From: Breviolum minutum Mf 1.05b.01
Lineage: Eukaryota; Sar; Dinophyceae; Suessiales; Symbiodiniaceae
Assembly: GCA_000507305.1 (NCBI GenBank)
Contig: DF239096.1
Coordinates: 233,354 to 297,353 of the forward strand
DNA: 64,000 bases
Direction of reading: 5' to 3'
Positions 11,619-22,837 of the stretch are shown here, piece after piece (position 1 is the first letter of the stretch; each line of letters begins with the position of its first letter). The position numbers were made by a program, and so were the translations under genes. A model generated the notes under the pieces. It saw only the letters and a program-made list of their open reading frames with translations. It had not been told where the DNA came from and ran no database searches.

Positions 11619-12892
11619 GAAAATGTCATTTTCTGGACCTAAAAAAACAACAAATGCAGAAAACATGATCCAAAGCAGGGAAAATGATGAAAAAACATGA
11701 AAAAACAACAGGGAAAAACAGATAGACAAAAAGTGAAAAAATCTATGAATTTCCCAGCCAAGAAAAAAGTGATCAAACGTTAAATCAAAATTGCTCTGCA
11801 TGATTTCCAGCTTGACAGTGTAGCTGCTAGGGTTCAAGCATTTTGTTCAAATAGTTTTTTGTCTGACGTTCATGGTTCACGCTTGTCGTCAAATGTCTGA
11901 CGCCATATTACTTGGTATGTCGCCTGCTCAAATTCGCCTGACGCAATCCTAGCGGAGCATATGGTTTTATTCTTGATGGCACAGTTTGGCCATATTATTC
12001 GAGTGTCACTTGGAATTTCTAAATCAGGCAGGTTTTCTAGCGCACAGATTTGGTACTGTGTCGTGTTAGACCGGATTCAAGGTGCTATGATGACAAGGCT
12101 GGCTCGCCTACTAGCAGGCGAGGTGGAAATGTGCTCAGGCTTTTTTACAGAAGAAATTTGTTTCCTCTTCACGTGTCTTGTTTGTGCAGTCGTGGTTGTC
12201 GTAGCCACTTCAGCTTGCTGGGACATGAGACAGCAGAACATAGGTGTTTTTTTGTCAGGGAAGTTTCTAACGTATGCCGATGACAAATGAGAACTGTTAG
12301 GCAAAGACCACATGTTCCGACAGAACTTATGCATAAAGACATGTCAGTCTCAACGTGGCTTCTTTGTCAAAACAATCGTTTCTGCTTGAAACCGCGTCTG
12401 ACGTGTGCCGGCCATTTGCCACGTATGTCGCAGCGATCCCTGCTGATTGTCGCCTGGGGTCTGGAGTACGAGTATGACATGGACGGTTTTTTGATTGCAA
12501 GAATTTCAAATCAGAGTCAGGTATGCCCACAGAATTCTTTTCAGTCCGAAGACGGATGAGGTTCTGGCAACGACCTACCCGGTCGCGTCTGCATGCCTGG
12601 CTACCTCAAGCGCATCTTGGCTTGCATATTCGGAAATGCAATTAGACTTACATAGATAACAACCTGTCAAGCAGAAAGAATTTTCAAAGCGTTTGCCTGG
12701 CGCAGGGCGGTTTTACCATCATTCCCAAATGTTTTTGGACTGCCGTACGTTGTGGCCGTCACAACCCACCGGCCGTGGGATCCGATTCTTGGATGAAAAA
12801 AAATTGAATTTGATATCTCCAGGTTGTTTGAAATTGTGTGTTTGGTACTCGGGCAGGGGAATCACTTTCAATGTTTGTGATTTTTGTTCAAG
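11619..12892. other. Left interior of the element, no gene recognised
   Basis: The first 230 bases are A-rich. The CTGACG/CTGTCG motif starts at 11,863. Open frames at 11,961-12,290 and 12,838-12,890 show no motifs or phase-consistent joins. Confidence 0.5.
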
Positions 12893-13730
12893 GCAATCCG
12901 GTGGAGCACCTGCCGTCCTTTCTGCGTATCATACAAAGTAGCCCAGACTGGCGCCAGACGGGCTTGGTGGCATTGTCTTTTGCTCTAGGACATTTGTCCT
13001 TTGCGCCTGACGAGTGTTCGGGTCTGCTGTCTGTCGCATGCAGCCGAGGGTACCACCGCAGTGTGTCCACAGCGCTGCTGGTTGGCTTGGCTCTTCGTGA
13101 GCTCAAAGTGGCGGAGGCATGGATTTTGTGTCCAAGCTACTACGGGTTTCTTGGGTGCATTGTCTGTCGTTTTTGTTTCCTTGGCTCTCGCACTGTATTT
13201 CCTCATGCTGTGTTTTCCAAGGTATCAAACCTGCTAATTTTCCAACCTATGCTTTCCACTCAGGCTTCCAGAGCGCTACAACCCCCGCGGGAGCATGTTC
13301 GAAGTGCCAGATCTGCCTGCCGAGAACGCTTGTCATGCGTATGTCAAAGAACTCATCGAGTTGATGGATGGCCACCAGGTCATCTGGAAGCCTTCATGTC
13401 CTGCGCCCTTTTTTTTGGGTAGATGTTGCTGCTGTCGCAGGGCCCTCGCCATGATGTCGAGGAGGATATGGCTGACGTTGCAATCCGCCAAGCCTCTTGA
13501 CAACCTACAGCCTGATGCACCAGTACTTGTCTTTGAATTTAAAATATCCCCGTGGTACCTGTGGCGCTTAGGTGAAGAAGTTGTTGGCGGAAAAGTGTCC
13601 GTCTGTCGCCCATGGCCTGTCGCGGCTGCAGTGTGACGACGACGCCTGGAACGTCACTGGCCCGCACCTTTGCGCACATCATGAGGCGTGCTTTGATGTG
13701 GAACCTTGAGTTTGATGTGCCATGTGCTTT
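12893..13730 (+). CDS. Unknown element gene, first copy of a duplicated module (fragments)
   Basis: The function is not recognised. The first exon begins after TTCAAG at 12,893 and encodes VEHLPSFLRI, QTGLVALSFALG and RSVSTALLVGLALRELKVAE, suggesting alpha-helical repeats. A second piece from about 13,264 encodes LPERYNPRGSMFEVPDLPAE. A third from about 13,572 (after TTAG) encodes VKKLLAEKCPSV and LQCDDDAWNVTG. The same three-part order recurs at 16,302-17,000 with related residues, so this is a paralogous pair. Exon ends are approximate, and stop codons between pieces require splicing or decay. Confidence 0.4.
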
Positions 13731-15180
13731 CAAATTAAGGCCATGTGGACGCTTGCCGACTTCAGCGCCGATGGCGCTATGTACTGCAAGGAATTTGCAG
13801 AAGTCATGACCCGCATCTTGGTGGCAGTGTGTGAAGGACTGTCACATCGATTTCATTGTGTCCTTCCTGTTTTTGACTCTTCAATCAAGGCCAGCTGGGT
13901 CCCAATCCTGGCGTGCGTTGGGACAATCCATCTGCAAAGGTGGCGGCGCATGCGCGAGAGAAGCTGCAGCATGCACCTGGCCTGCATTTTTTGACTGGCT
14001 GATGAATGACTGAGTGACTGGCTGCCCAACCAGACATGATAGAAGGCAGGATTTCAAAAACACTTTGTTCTGATCAGGTGAAGAATTTGGCTGGCCACTT
14101 TGAATGGCGAAGTGGGAGAGCCAGGTCCAGCCACCAACGCTCCTCCAGCTCCCGCCGTTGACATCGTGGACGTCTGACGCGTGCTGTCTGTCGAGGCTGT
14201 TTGACGTATGGAGGCTGTCTGACGCATGCCGCGCCAATCTTTTCTGGCAAAAGGATTGTGTTTTGCTATGAAAATCTTCCCTTGCCAGCAGGAATCGGCT
14301 GAGTTGGAAAATGATTTGCGCTGCCTATTCAGATGGAGATAAGGAAATCAAGATAAGCCTGCCGAAACATGTCTGAGTCACACGTGGTTTCTTTTTTCCA
14401 ACGGATGGGCGGCGTTCTCAATTGTTAAGTCTGGCCATCGTCGAGCAGGCCTCCTTTTGCCAAGCCTTCGCATGGTGCCTATTGTCTGTCGTCTGCTGCT
14501 CCTCATGGATTGGGAGGTCAAGGCCTGGACGGTTTCAACACCTCTCTTTTGTCGAATGTTTCTAAAACAGTCCAAGCGCAGTCTGTGTACTGATGTGTAT
14601 TTTGGGTTTTCATTCTGGGGCAAATTTTCAAGTCCTTATTTTTGATTGCGAATATACGGTGTAGGTTTTTTCCATGCTGTCAAATGGCCTTGCCTATTCA
14701 ATTCATGCAACTGGCAGGTACCTTGCAAAATAGGAGAAAAACATTCTGACCAATCGGTCTCTTGTCTGCACACATGAATTCATTAACATGTGTTTATATC
14801 CTTTCGTATGCGATTGCTGGTTGTGTCCATTCGAAAACATTTGAGAAAAATGCGAATTGCCTACACTCAAGTAGCTAGAGATCTTTCGAATGAAAAACCA
14901 GTGCTTTCGCATTTCTTTTTTTTTCTTCGCATGGACTCCAGCTCTTGCATGTTCTTCCCATTAAGTTTGTTTTCCATGAATCTCTGGCAAACATCTCTCA
15001 GTTTGCTGTCGCAGAATGAGCAAAACATGATCCACCTAGGCTTGTCCTTCTAGTGCAGCCCTGATGTCCTGCTGGCTTTTTTTTGGGAAAGCTGTGCTGA
15101 TTCTACCAAGGGTGTTGCTGTTTGGCCACTGCGACATGTGTCAGCGTCACCAACTTTGTTTTTTTCTTGGGAACCATTGT
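13731..15180. other. Element interior without a supported gene
   Basis: Several clustered CTGACG/CTGTCG motifs lie at 14,170-14,230 in sequence with stop codons in all frames, so the motif enrichment here is not explained by coding. I see nothing else supportable. Confidence 0.5.
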
Positions 15181-15202
15181 TCTGTAGCCACTTTGGCTGA
15201 AA
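15181..15202 (+). other. Spliced-leader-like relic
   Basis: TCTGTAGCCACTTTGGCTGA continuing AA matches the 22-nt dinoflagellate spliced leader (known consensus DCCGTAGCCATTTTGGCTCAAG) at 18 of 22 bases. It lies 104 bases upstream of the ATG at 15,306, the position expected if a trans-spliced mRNA was copied back into the genome. It could be chance: the match is imperfect and is the best of a 64-kb window. Confidence 0.45.
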
Positions 15203-15305
15203 CTTCTGTTTCGATTGTTCGGTCGATACCTCGGTTTCACCCTTTTCAAATTCTTTTTGTGCTACGTCTGACGTTTGCTTCTGTCTGCTGTCTGACGCCT
15301 GCAGC

Positions 15306-15716
15306 ATGGAGACGGTGAAAGACGAACGCAACAAGGCTGAGGACAAGACAAAGGACATGGGAGCTGCCAAGACCTCGGCCAAAAGCAAGCGCAAATCCCG
15401 TCCCAAACAAAGGACCACAGAAGTGGAGGACAATTCCGAAGAATCCTTCCAAGTCGAAAGTGAGCCTGACGACGCTCCTGTCTTGCCTGATAATGCCAAA
15501 GAGGAACGAAGCCCGTCGCCTGAGGGGCCTCGGGGGTCCAACCCCGAAAGAGGCGCCGCAGGCGCAGACGCGACCAGACTGCCGCACATCGCAGCAGGAG
15601 CCCTACAGCCCGTGCTTCTGCCCAAGCCTCGTCTGCCGTTGTCGGACGCCCGCCTGTCAGGCGCCCGCCTGTCAGGCGCCCGCCTGCAGCCACCGCCCCA
15701 TCGCATACAAGTTCCA
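15306..15716 (+). CDS. Charged N-terminal exon of an unknown element gene
   Basis: The frame opens with METVKDERNKAEDKTKDMG, continues through a Lys/Arg-rich and then acidic stretch (SKRKSRPKQ, VEDNSEESF), and ends with a Pro-rich tail containing the duplicated phrase ARLSGARLSGAR. No domain is recognised; composition suggests a disordered N-terminus. It may be the start of the gene continued by the module at 16,302, but I could not make that join in phase. The repeated CGCCCGCCTGTCAGG units at 15,646-15,690 are a local tandem triplication built from the element's CTGNCG-like motif. Confidence 0.45.
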
Positions 15717-16301
15717 TGCCTGCCGCCTGCAACCTGCCGGGCTTTTTGTTGGTGGCCTATGGCTTGGAAACCTTGTTTTGGCAGGGGGAATGTGTCTAGT
15801 CTGCATTTTTGGTCGTTACTGTGAGTCAGTCACAAAGACATGTTTTGTGTGACTCCGCAGCTATTTTGTGGTCTACAAAGAACCCTGAGGCCAATACCGT
15901 GGTGAAGATGTCATGCAAGGAACGCTGGTCCGTTTTCTGGCCTGAGTCCTTAAACGTTTGCGAGTGCTTTGCCATAGCTACCTTATGACAATTTTGTCTT
16001 ACAAATTCCGCTTTCTGCTCAGGTAAGTTTCCGAACCACTGCTTTTTGGAGATCAAGGTCAATGGCTTCTGGCCTCGCCTGCCGTCTGAGGATACCTTGG
16101 GTTGCTTGGATATTTTGCATCGTTTCGACCTTGTTGATTTGTAGCGTGTGCATGCTTTTTTTTTGGTCGTGTTCTAAAATATGGCCATGCGCCTGTTTTT
16201 GGCATATTGTTGAGAATCGCATGCAGAACCCGTCATCTGTGTGAAAACAGCATAAAACAGCTTTCCAAACCAGATGATAACTCTTAGGTCTGCCGCTTGA
16301 C

Positions 16302-17010
16302 AGGGTGCAGAATCTCCTGGAGCTATTGCGTCTGTCGCCTGACGGGCAGAGCTACCAAGCAGCCATGTTGGTGGCCATCAAGACTGCCGTGGCTGCGCTC
16401 AAGCACGCAGGGCCTCAGAACTGTTGTCTGTCGCTTGCCGGCTCCTTCGGCAAACGCCGCAGCGTCGCGGTCGCTCTGGTGACCAGTCTGGCCCTGCGGC
16501 GGTTGCAGCTTGCAAAGCCGTATTTGTGGACTCCTTCACTGGATGGGTTGCTTGCTTGCAATTAAAAACTTTGTTTCTTTTCTGCTTCTATGCTTTGTGA
16601 TGAGTTCTGCAATTGCCTTCTGCGCTTTGTCTTTGTCTAGGTTGGGGTCACATCCACAAGAGGCGCTGCAGCCGCAAGAGACCTCCAGTTTGTGGGAGCT
16701 CGCGGACCACCTTCTGCGGCAAATGCAGGAGTGCTTATCGGTGTGCTTGCGTGACACCAGTGACTCTAATTGCGATCAGGAGCCCCGCGCGCCTGATGCC
16801 ACTGGTGGTTGGCCTGACGCAGAGCTGTCCGAGGCGTTCTAGTCTCAAACATTCTTTCTGAGAAAATAATTGTCTGTCGTATGTGCTGGCAGGTACGTGA
16901 TCGTCTGTCGCGTGAATTGCCTGACCTTGGCGCCTGCCTCAAGAAGATGGACGTCGACTCGCATGCCTGGCTCGCAACTGGCTTGCATTGGCTCATTGAT
17001 TTTTTTTGCC
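16302..17010 (+). CDS. Unknown element gene, second copy of the duplicated module
   Basis: The first exon encodes VQNLLELLRLSPDGQSYQ, then LVAIKTAVAALKHAG and RSVAVALVTSLALRRLQLAK. This parallels RSVSTALLVGLALRELKVAE at 12.9-13.1 kb. The next piece starts after GTCTAG at 16,641 (LGSHPQEALQPQETSSLWEL). A third begins after GGCAG at 16,893 (VRDRLSRELPDLG and MDVDSHAWLATG), parallel to LQCDDDAWNVTG in the first copy. The protein is predicted helical with no known domain. Whether it joins 15,306 upstream is unresolved. Confidence 0.4.
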
Positions 17011-18470
17011 TTCTATTCCAGTCTCTTGGACTGGATAACCTGAGGCGCTTCACGCGCTTGCCTTCCACTCGCTGGAAGGCAAGCAATACTGCAGTGAGTG
17101 CACAACCATTCTCCTGCGAAACTTGGCGTACTTTTTTTTTGTTGTAATTTATTATTTTTTTCTAGCTGCCGTTGTCGTGAATTTGCTTTATCTGAAGGAC
17201 AATTGGGACCAAACTGCCGGACGCCGTGGAGCAACCCGTCTGCCAAGATAATGGCCATGGCGCGAGAAAAAATGCAACTTGTGCCTTGGCTTTTAAATTG
17301 TGCTTTGTCTGTCTTTTGTGCATCGTTTTTGTTTGCTTTGTTATATACTCCTGCACTGCGAGTTTTTCTAGAATGACTGTGTGCAAGGTGCAGAATCGTG
17401 CCGGGCACGACCAGTGGAAGGCTTCCCGCCGTTTTGGCCGCAGGTAGCATGACGGCCTTTTGTCTGACGATTGCCTGCTCTTCGTTTGCCGGCGCCTTGT
17501 CTGCCGGCTCTCTGTCTTGCGCTCTGCTGGCTTTTGTCTGACGCCTGCCGGCACACAGACCAGTCTTGGACACATCGCTGCACAAAAAAAGAAAACACGG
17601 GCTATTATTGTGTTTCCTACGGTGGCGGTTTCCAAGTGGTTGCGAATGGCACAAACCTGTGTGAGCACATGAAACAGAATTTTGGTACGTGTATTTACTG
17701 CATCATGCCAGGCTCTTTCAATGGCCCTGGATTTTGGCAGCCCTTGCGCAACCAGGCATTGAAATGCATGCTGTATTTTGACTTTCATATCGTCTTGCAT
17801 TTCTTCGCACATGGTGAGCTAGAATCTGGAAGACTTGTATCATTTTGCTACTTTCGATGTTGGAAATGCATTTTGGCTGCCTTTTGGGATTTGTCTTTCG
17901 TTTCCATGGCTGTAGGCTGTCTATACTGGCTGCCATTTGGGTTATGTTGGAACCCACACGCAGGACAAACCTCTTCCTAGCAAGAAGCGCATCTCCTTAC
18001 ACAGTCATACTGGCCTGACGAAGCCTGTCATGGCCAGGACGGGGCGATTTCAAGCCTGGAGCTCTTGTGCCAGGACAGATTCACGCTGTTATACTCAGGT
18101 TTTGGCACAACTCTGGATTGAGAAATTGCTGGAAGCAAACCGTGCTTTATTTCCACACATTTGTTCTGGAATCATGCTTTCCACCTGCGTGTGTTTTTCT
18201 ATGCATCATCTTGTGACTTCTTTTCCATTCAAAGAGCACAAACAAACATGCGAACAGATCAGAGAAACATACGTAAACAACAAAGCAATAATGCGCATTG
18301 GGTTTCCATTCTTTGTGTGTTTTTTTCGCACCTATTCCAAGGTTATTCTTTAATGAGACAACAGCTTTTTCGCATTGAAATAGAACGGGTGGTGTAGTTG
18401 CTGAGAAAAAACAAGTGCGTGAAATCCAAATGGATACAAGTGATACTGACTCCCTGCAACATGCTGATCT
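17011..18470. other. Element interior, fragments only
   Basis: A short basic frame ends at about 17,446 (NRAGHDQWKASRRFGRR) before GTAGCATG, and could be an exon. Motif clusters lie at 17,460-17,550. I cannot assemble a gene. Confidence 0.4.
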
Positions 18471-21400
18471 ATGGCCATGGAAAATCCAGATGTTCCACCT
18501 GGCTCTCCGCATTTGACCGACGACCTAGAAGGAGATGCGCCAAATGTTTCGCCTGATGAAGCATTGTCTGACGCCGCCCCGCCTGACGCAGCAATTCGGA
18601 AGGATACCTGCGATGAGGAAGGTGAGGGACTTCGTGTTGAAGACCCTGCTTCCAAATTTTCTACACTGAAAGTTTTGGATGTTACTTTGGTTGTTGCTTG
18701 TCCTTACCTGAGATGCTAGCATCTCCCAGCCCAAGAACATGTCAGACGCACCCTGTAGTTGATGAGTCCTTGCTGTTGTTTTCAGCCTAGGTTGTTGAAG
18801 AAGGAGGTGGCTTATCTGTGGAATTGCGACGATGGTATCATCGCCTGCCGTACATTCAGAAGCAAGAACTTTTCCATAGAGTTCGCACATCTCAACAGGC
18901 TTCCCAAAGAAAAGCAGTTTGATATTGATTCCTGTGGTCAAAGCAAAAAAAATGCATCGATGTATCTGCATTTTTGATTAGAGTCCACCTATATGTGTTT
19001 ATAATCATAACAAGGCCTGGTGCCGAATGTGTCGTCTACTATGGCCTCATCTGGATGTGGAGCTTCCGCTGCAAAGCACAAGTCGTGAGCAAAGCAAAGA
19101 TGAAGTTTTTCAAGACCGACGTCGTTTGTATGCGGTGTGTCCACAGCTCTTCTTGGTCATTCTTATTTGGGATGTACTTGGCGCACCTCGCCTGTCGCCG
19201 GCAGCAAACTGGTATGACGCTTTCCGAGGGCGAAAAGAACACAACATTGACCTCGATGCGCTTCAGTTTCTGCAAGCTTTTTTTAATGTGCTTGCCAGCC
19301 ACAACTATGTCAAGTTGGAGCTACCTGTTCCCTTCCGTACCTTGGCGCCTTCCTTCCATGTTTGATTGTCTAAACAGTTATCGGGGCTGTTTGGGAACCC
19401 CCTCTCCTTTGCCCAACGGCATGCATTCTTGCAGTCTTAGGAGTTGGGCCACCAATGGAGCATTCTACGGCAACACAATGGGAAGGACCTGTGCAGACTG
19501 TACCGTTAACCCAGGCGCCATGATACCTGCACTATGTCTCGGAAATGTTTTTTCCTTTTCTGTCGATGTAAACCGTTTTTTGTTTCAGGCAGGCCACTTG
19601 AATCTGGTCTCTGTACTTGGGTTGGGTCTGCCGTCTGTTGAAGATGATCCTCAGAAGTTGGCCGCGCATGCTGTGTGGAGACAAATTTATACTGGAGAAC
19701 TTGGCACTCCTCTCCAGCTCAGCACTTCCACATTCTGCCAGTGCCAGTTGGGAGATTTCTTGGCTTTCCTCTTGTCCTTTGGAGGTTCACCTAAGACTGG
19801 CAGCCTTCGCTTGTTGGGCTTGGCTTTTGAAATTCTATCTCAGATGGGACCGCAGCTGGAAGACATGATTCGCAGGCACCTTTTTTTTCTTGTATTCGTG
19901 CCCTTTTGTAAATATTCAGACACAATGGTGTGCTCTGGGGCAGGTCAATGTGTGATGCCATGCAAAAAGAATTGCCTATGGTCCGATTCCGCCAGCGTCA
20001 CCGGCGCAAAGATGCTTTGGATGACGAGCACGATGCGGAGCAAGGAGATTTTGGTGAAGATGATGGTGCTATTCGAAGGTATGTTTTGGCAAGCTTGACG
20101 GATGCCTGGAAGAGCCTTGCCAACTTGGCATCGCAGTCCTTGACTGTTGTGACTGACGCGGCCGATGTTGGTGATGCCCATATTGCTCTCTTCTACGCGT
20201 ATTCGTCTGCCGCTGGGAAAGGCTTCATGCTGCCACATCAGGTGCTAACCCCCCACATTGTTGCTTCTGCACTTTTTGTTTGGGCTGTTTTCTGAGAGTT
20301 TGCTTGGCACACTTTCTTTGTCACACTTGAAAGCAAACATATTGTCCTTGGTACGTGTTCGCATTGAATCGGCTCAAACATCTTGTTCCTATATTGGGAC
20401 AGATCGCTCCCGGGTGTCGTTTCCATTCCGACGATTCACGGCCCATCCTTGGGTCTGCTGTCTGTGCCATTTGCTGGCCTCGCCACTGCCTGGGGTCTGA
20501 CGTCTGATGTCCTTTGCAAGTCGAAGCAGGAACGCCCGAGGCTCGTTGGTCCAGCCTTTTTTTTTAATGCAAGGAAAAAGTAGTAGTTTGCCAAAAGTGC
20601 TCTGCAGTCTTCGTCCATCAAGGGAAACATCCTGACAAGAAAACATAAATGGATGACCTGCTCAGCAATTTGGTTACCATATCGTGAATGTGAAGGTCTT
20701 AACACATAGTCTGGCCCACAAAGGCTTTTTTCTTCAATGCAGGGTCACTGCCACTTTTTTCCTAATCACATTCCATTTCTTCTAGAGATGTTTTTTTTGA
20801 TCCTTGTTGTAAGCAACGCTGTTCTTGTTGGATAGTCTAGATGAATCATATTGTTTTGTGGTTTATTTTTAGCACCTGCCGCCAGGGCCTGACGCTTTCG
20901 GCTTCGCCAAATGGTCGTCGTCTGACCGTTTTAAAAATACGGTGCAGTATCACGGGCAGTTAGACAACAACTTCCTGGTGGAGGTCTTGGAGTTGTGTGA
21001 CCCTACGCGCATGCCGAAAGCTGTTACAGCGACCTTGTCTCCCAAAGACAAACAGATCCTGTGGTTCCTGGCTGCCGGCAGCTGGCCTTGGGATATGATC
21101 CACTCCCAGAGCAAGGCTGACGTAGTGCCTGGCCAGCATTTTTCTGTTTCTTTTTGCGGTTTCCATTCACAAGCGTATCTGATTTATTTTATATGTGAGG
21201 CCAAGGGAGTCGTCGGACGCTGGCAGTCTGAAGGTAAAGAGGCCTGGGAGAATGCAGGTGGCACCATCCCCAAGATTGTCGCCCGTTGGCTCCTTGGTGC
21301 TCAATGTTCTATATCCTGAAGGTTTGCGATGCAATTTACATACCTCTAAGCCTATGGAAATATCATTAATTACTTATTATCTTGATTCTTCATTCTTTCT

Positions 21401-22359
21401 AATGCATGTGAGACTGTGGGATGCTGCTTTTCATTTATAAGTGGTACCTACATTAGAGAAGTCTTTTTTATTGACAGGTATCTTTCTGCATTTTTTCTAA
21501 TCATGGGAGGTTTCCGAAAAAAATGTTGATTGGCAACCTTCTGTGTGTCTTCTATTTTTCATTTGGTCTGACGTAAATTATTTAGGGTTTGGATTTAGGG
21601 TATTATTCTTTGTGGTTTCTTTGCTGTGCGAGTTGTGGACACCTTGGCACTTGCAAAGTTAAGTTTCTTATGACGTTGCACTTAGACTTGAATTTCTTTC
21701 CAACCCTTCAGTCCATGTTTTTCATTGGCCATTGGAGGTCGGACGAGTACGACAGTCGAATTGGGTCCTTTGAACAAGCAATGGCAGCAGCCCATGAACA
21801 GCAGCAACAGCGCAAGCGTCTCAAGTTAATGGCAGGTGCTGGGATGCCGATGCCTGGTGCAGCTGCTGGGATGCCGATGCCTGCTGCAGCCCCTGGGATG
21901 CCTGCCGCTCACATGATGTCTGCTGGTCACATGATGCCTGCCGCTCATACCATGCCTGCCATGCATATGATGCCAGGTGCTCACATGCCTCCTCACATGG
22001 GCGGCTACATGGGTCCCGGCTACATGTCTATTCCGCCCAGTCCAAAAGCTTCTCCGCCTCGTCCAGCTGCCCCGGGCTTAACAGCAGGCAACCCGCATCC
22101 GAGTCCGGTGCACGGTGGAGGATGTGTGCTTGCATCACCGCCTGGATATTCTGGTTTGCCTTTCCATGCGCCATACCCTGCGCCTGCCGTCCACCATGGT
22201 ATTCCTCCACTGCCTGGCACTGTTGCGTCAGTTCGGCCAAAGGTTTTTCCTTTCAACGTGCCTGCCAACCTTGGCCCGAAAGGCAGAGCGTTGTTGAGCA
22301 ACGCCACACCTAAGAATCCAGCCAGCCGTTCCCTGAAGGCCAGCATTAGTTTGGATTGA
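18471..22359 (+). CDS. Unknown nine-exon element gene with Met/His/Pro/Ala-rich tail
   Basis: The family is not recognised. Joining by hand in phase gives exons 18471-18671, 18791-18898, 19015-19275, 19589-19875, 19944-20241, about 20383-20529, 20873-21121, 21200-21288 and 21738-22359 (stop TGA). Donors are GT, GC, GC, GC, GT, GA, GT, GC; only the start of exon 6 is unproven. The N-terminus is acidic (MENPDVPPGSPHLTDDLEGD). The middle has LSFGGSPKTGSLRLLGLAFE, and a basic patch with RFRQRHRRKDALDDEHD. Exon 8 joins exon 9 as KIVARW-SDEYDSRIGSFEQ. A Gln/basic stretch (EQQQQRKRLK) precedes a low-complexity tail repeating GMPMP and PAAHMM units (21,835-22,020). The predicted length is about 750 residues. 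The tail could mediate self-association, but that is only inference. Confidence 0.6.
21835..22025 (+). repeat. Imperfect coding tandem repeat (GMPMP / PAAHMM units)
   Basis: Units of roughly 24-30 bases such as GGGATGCCGATGCCTG and ATGCCTGCCGCTCACATGAT recur. They encode a Met-, Pro-, Ala- and His-rich segment at the C-terminal side of the unknown gene. Confidence 0.8.
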
Positions 22360-22837
22360 CGTCTGCGGTTCTCTTGTATCCATCCACACATGTGGAGAAA
22401 ACCAACTCCACAGTTGGAAAGCCTGACGTCTGAATTTTGCTTCTCAAACGTCTACATTTTGTCTGCATCTCTTTTGAGTTTGCAACAGTGCACAGCAGTA
22501 AAGTGACTTGAAAACAAGTTGTCCATGCTGCGTTTGTTTCTTGAATAAGTAGTGTTCTTCTTCTTTGTGCAGGCACAAGGGCTATAGATGGTTCTGTGGA
22601 TTCTGCACAATGTCTGTGTGCCCCTACGTCTCGAGGTTCACAGGAACCAGTGGCATTATTTCCATGTCTGTTTGGTACGCAATTTTTCAACATCATGGAA
22701 AATAGAATATAGATTTGCATCATGGTGCAACGGCTTTTTTTAAACCCTCTTGCAATACTTGACCATGCAGCTTTGGACTTTTCCGCTTCTTTACATCCAC
22801 ACATGCACACAACGTTGCACTGTGCCATTTTTGAGCC

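Noticed and set aside
22814..22837. A second spliced-leader-like stretch just before the methyltransferase ATG
   Set aside because: It needs a gap and matches only about 14 bases, close to what chance can give.
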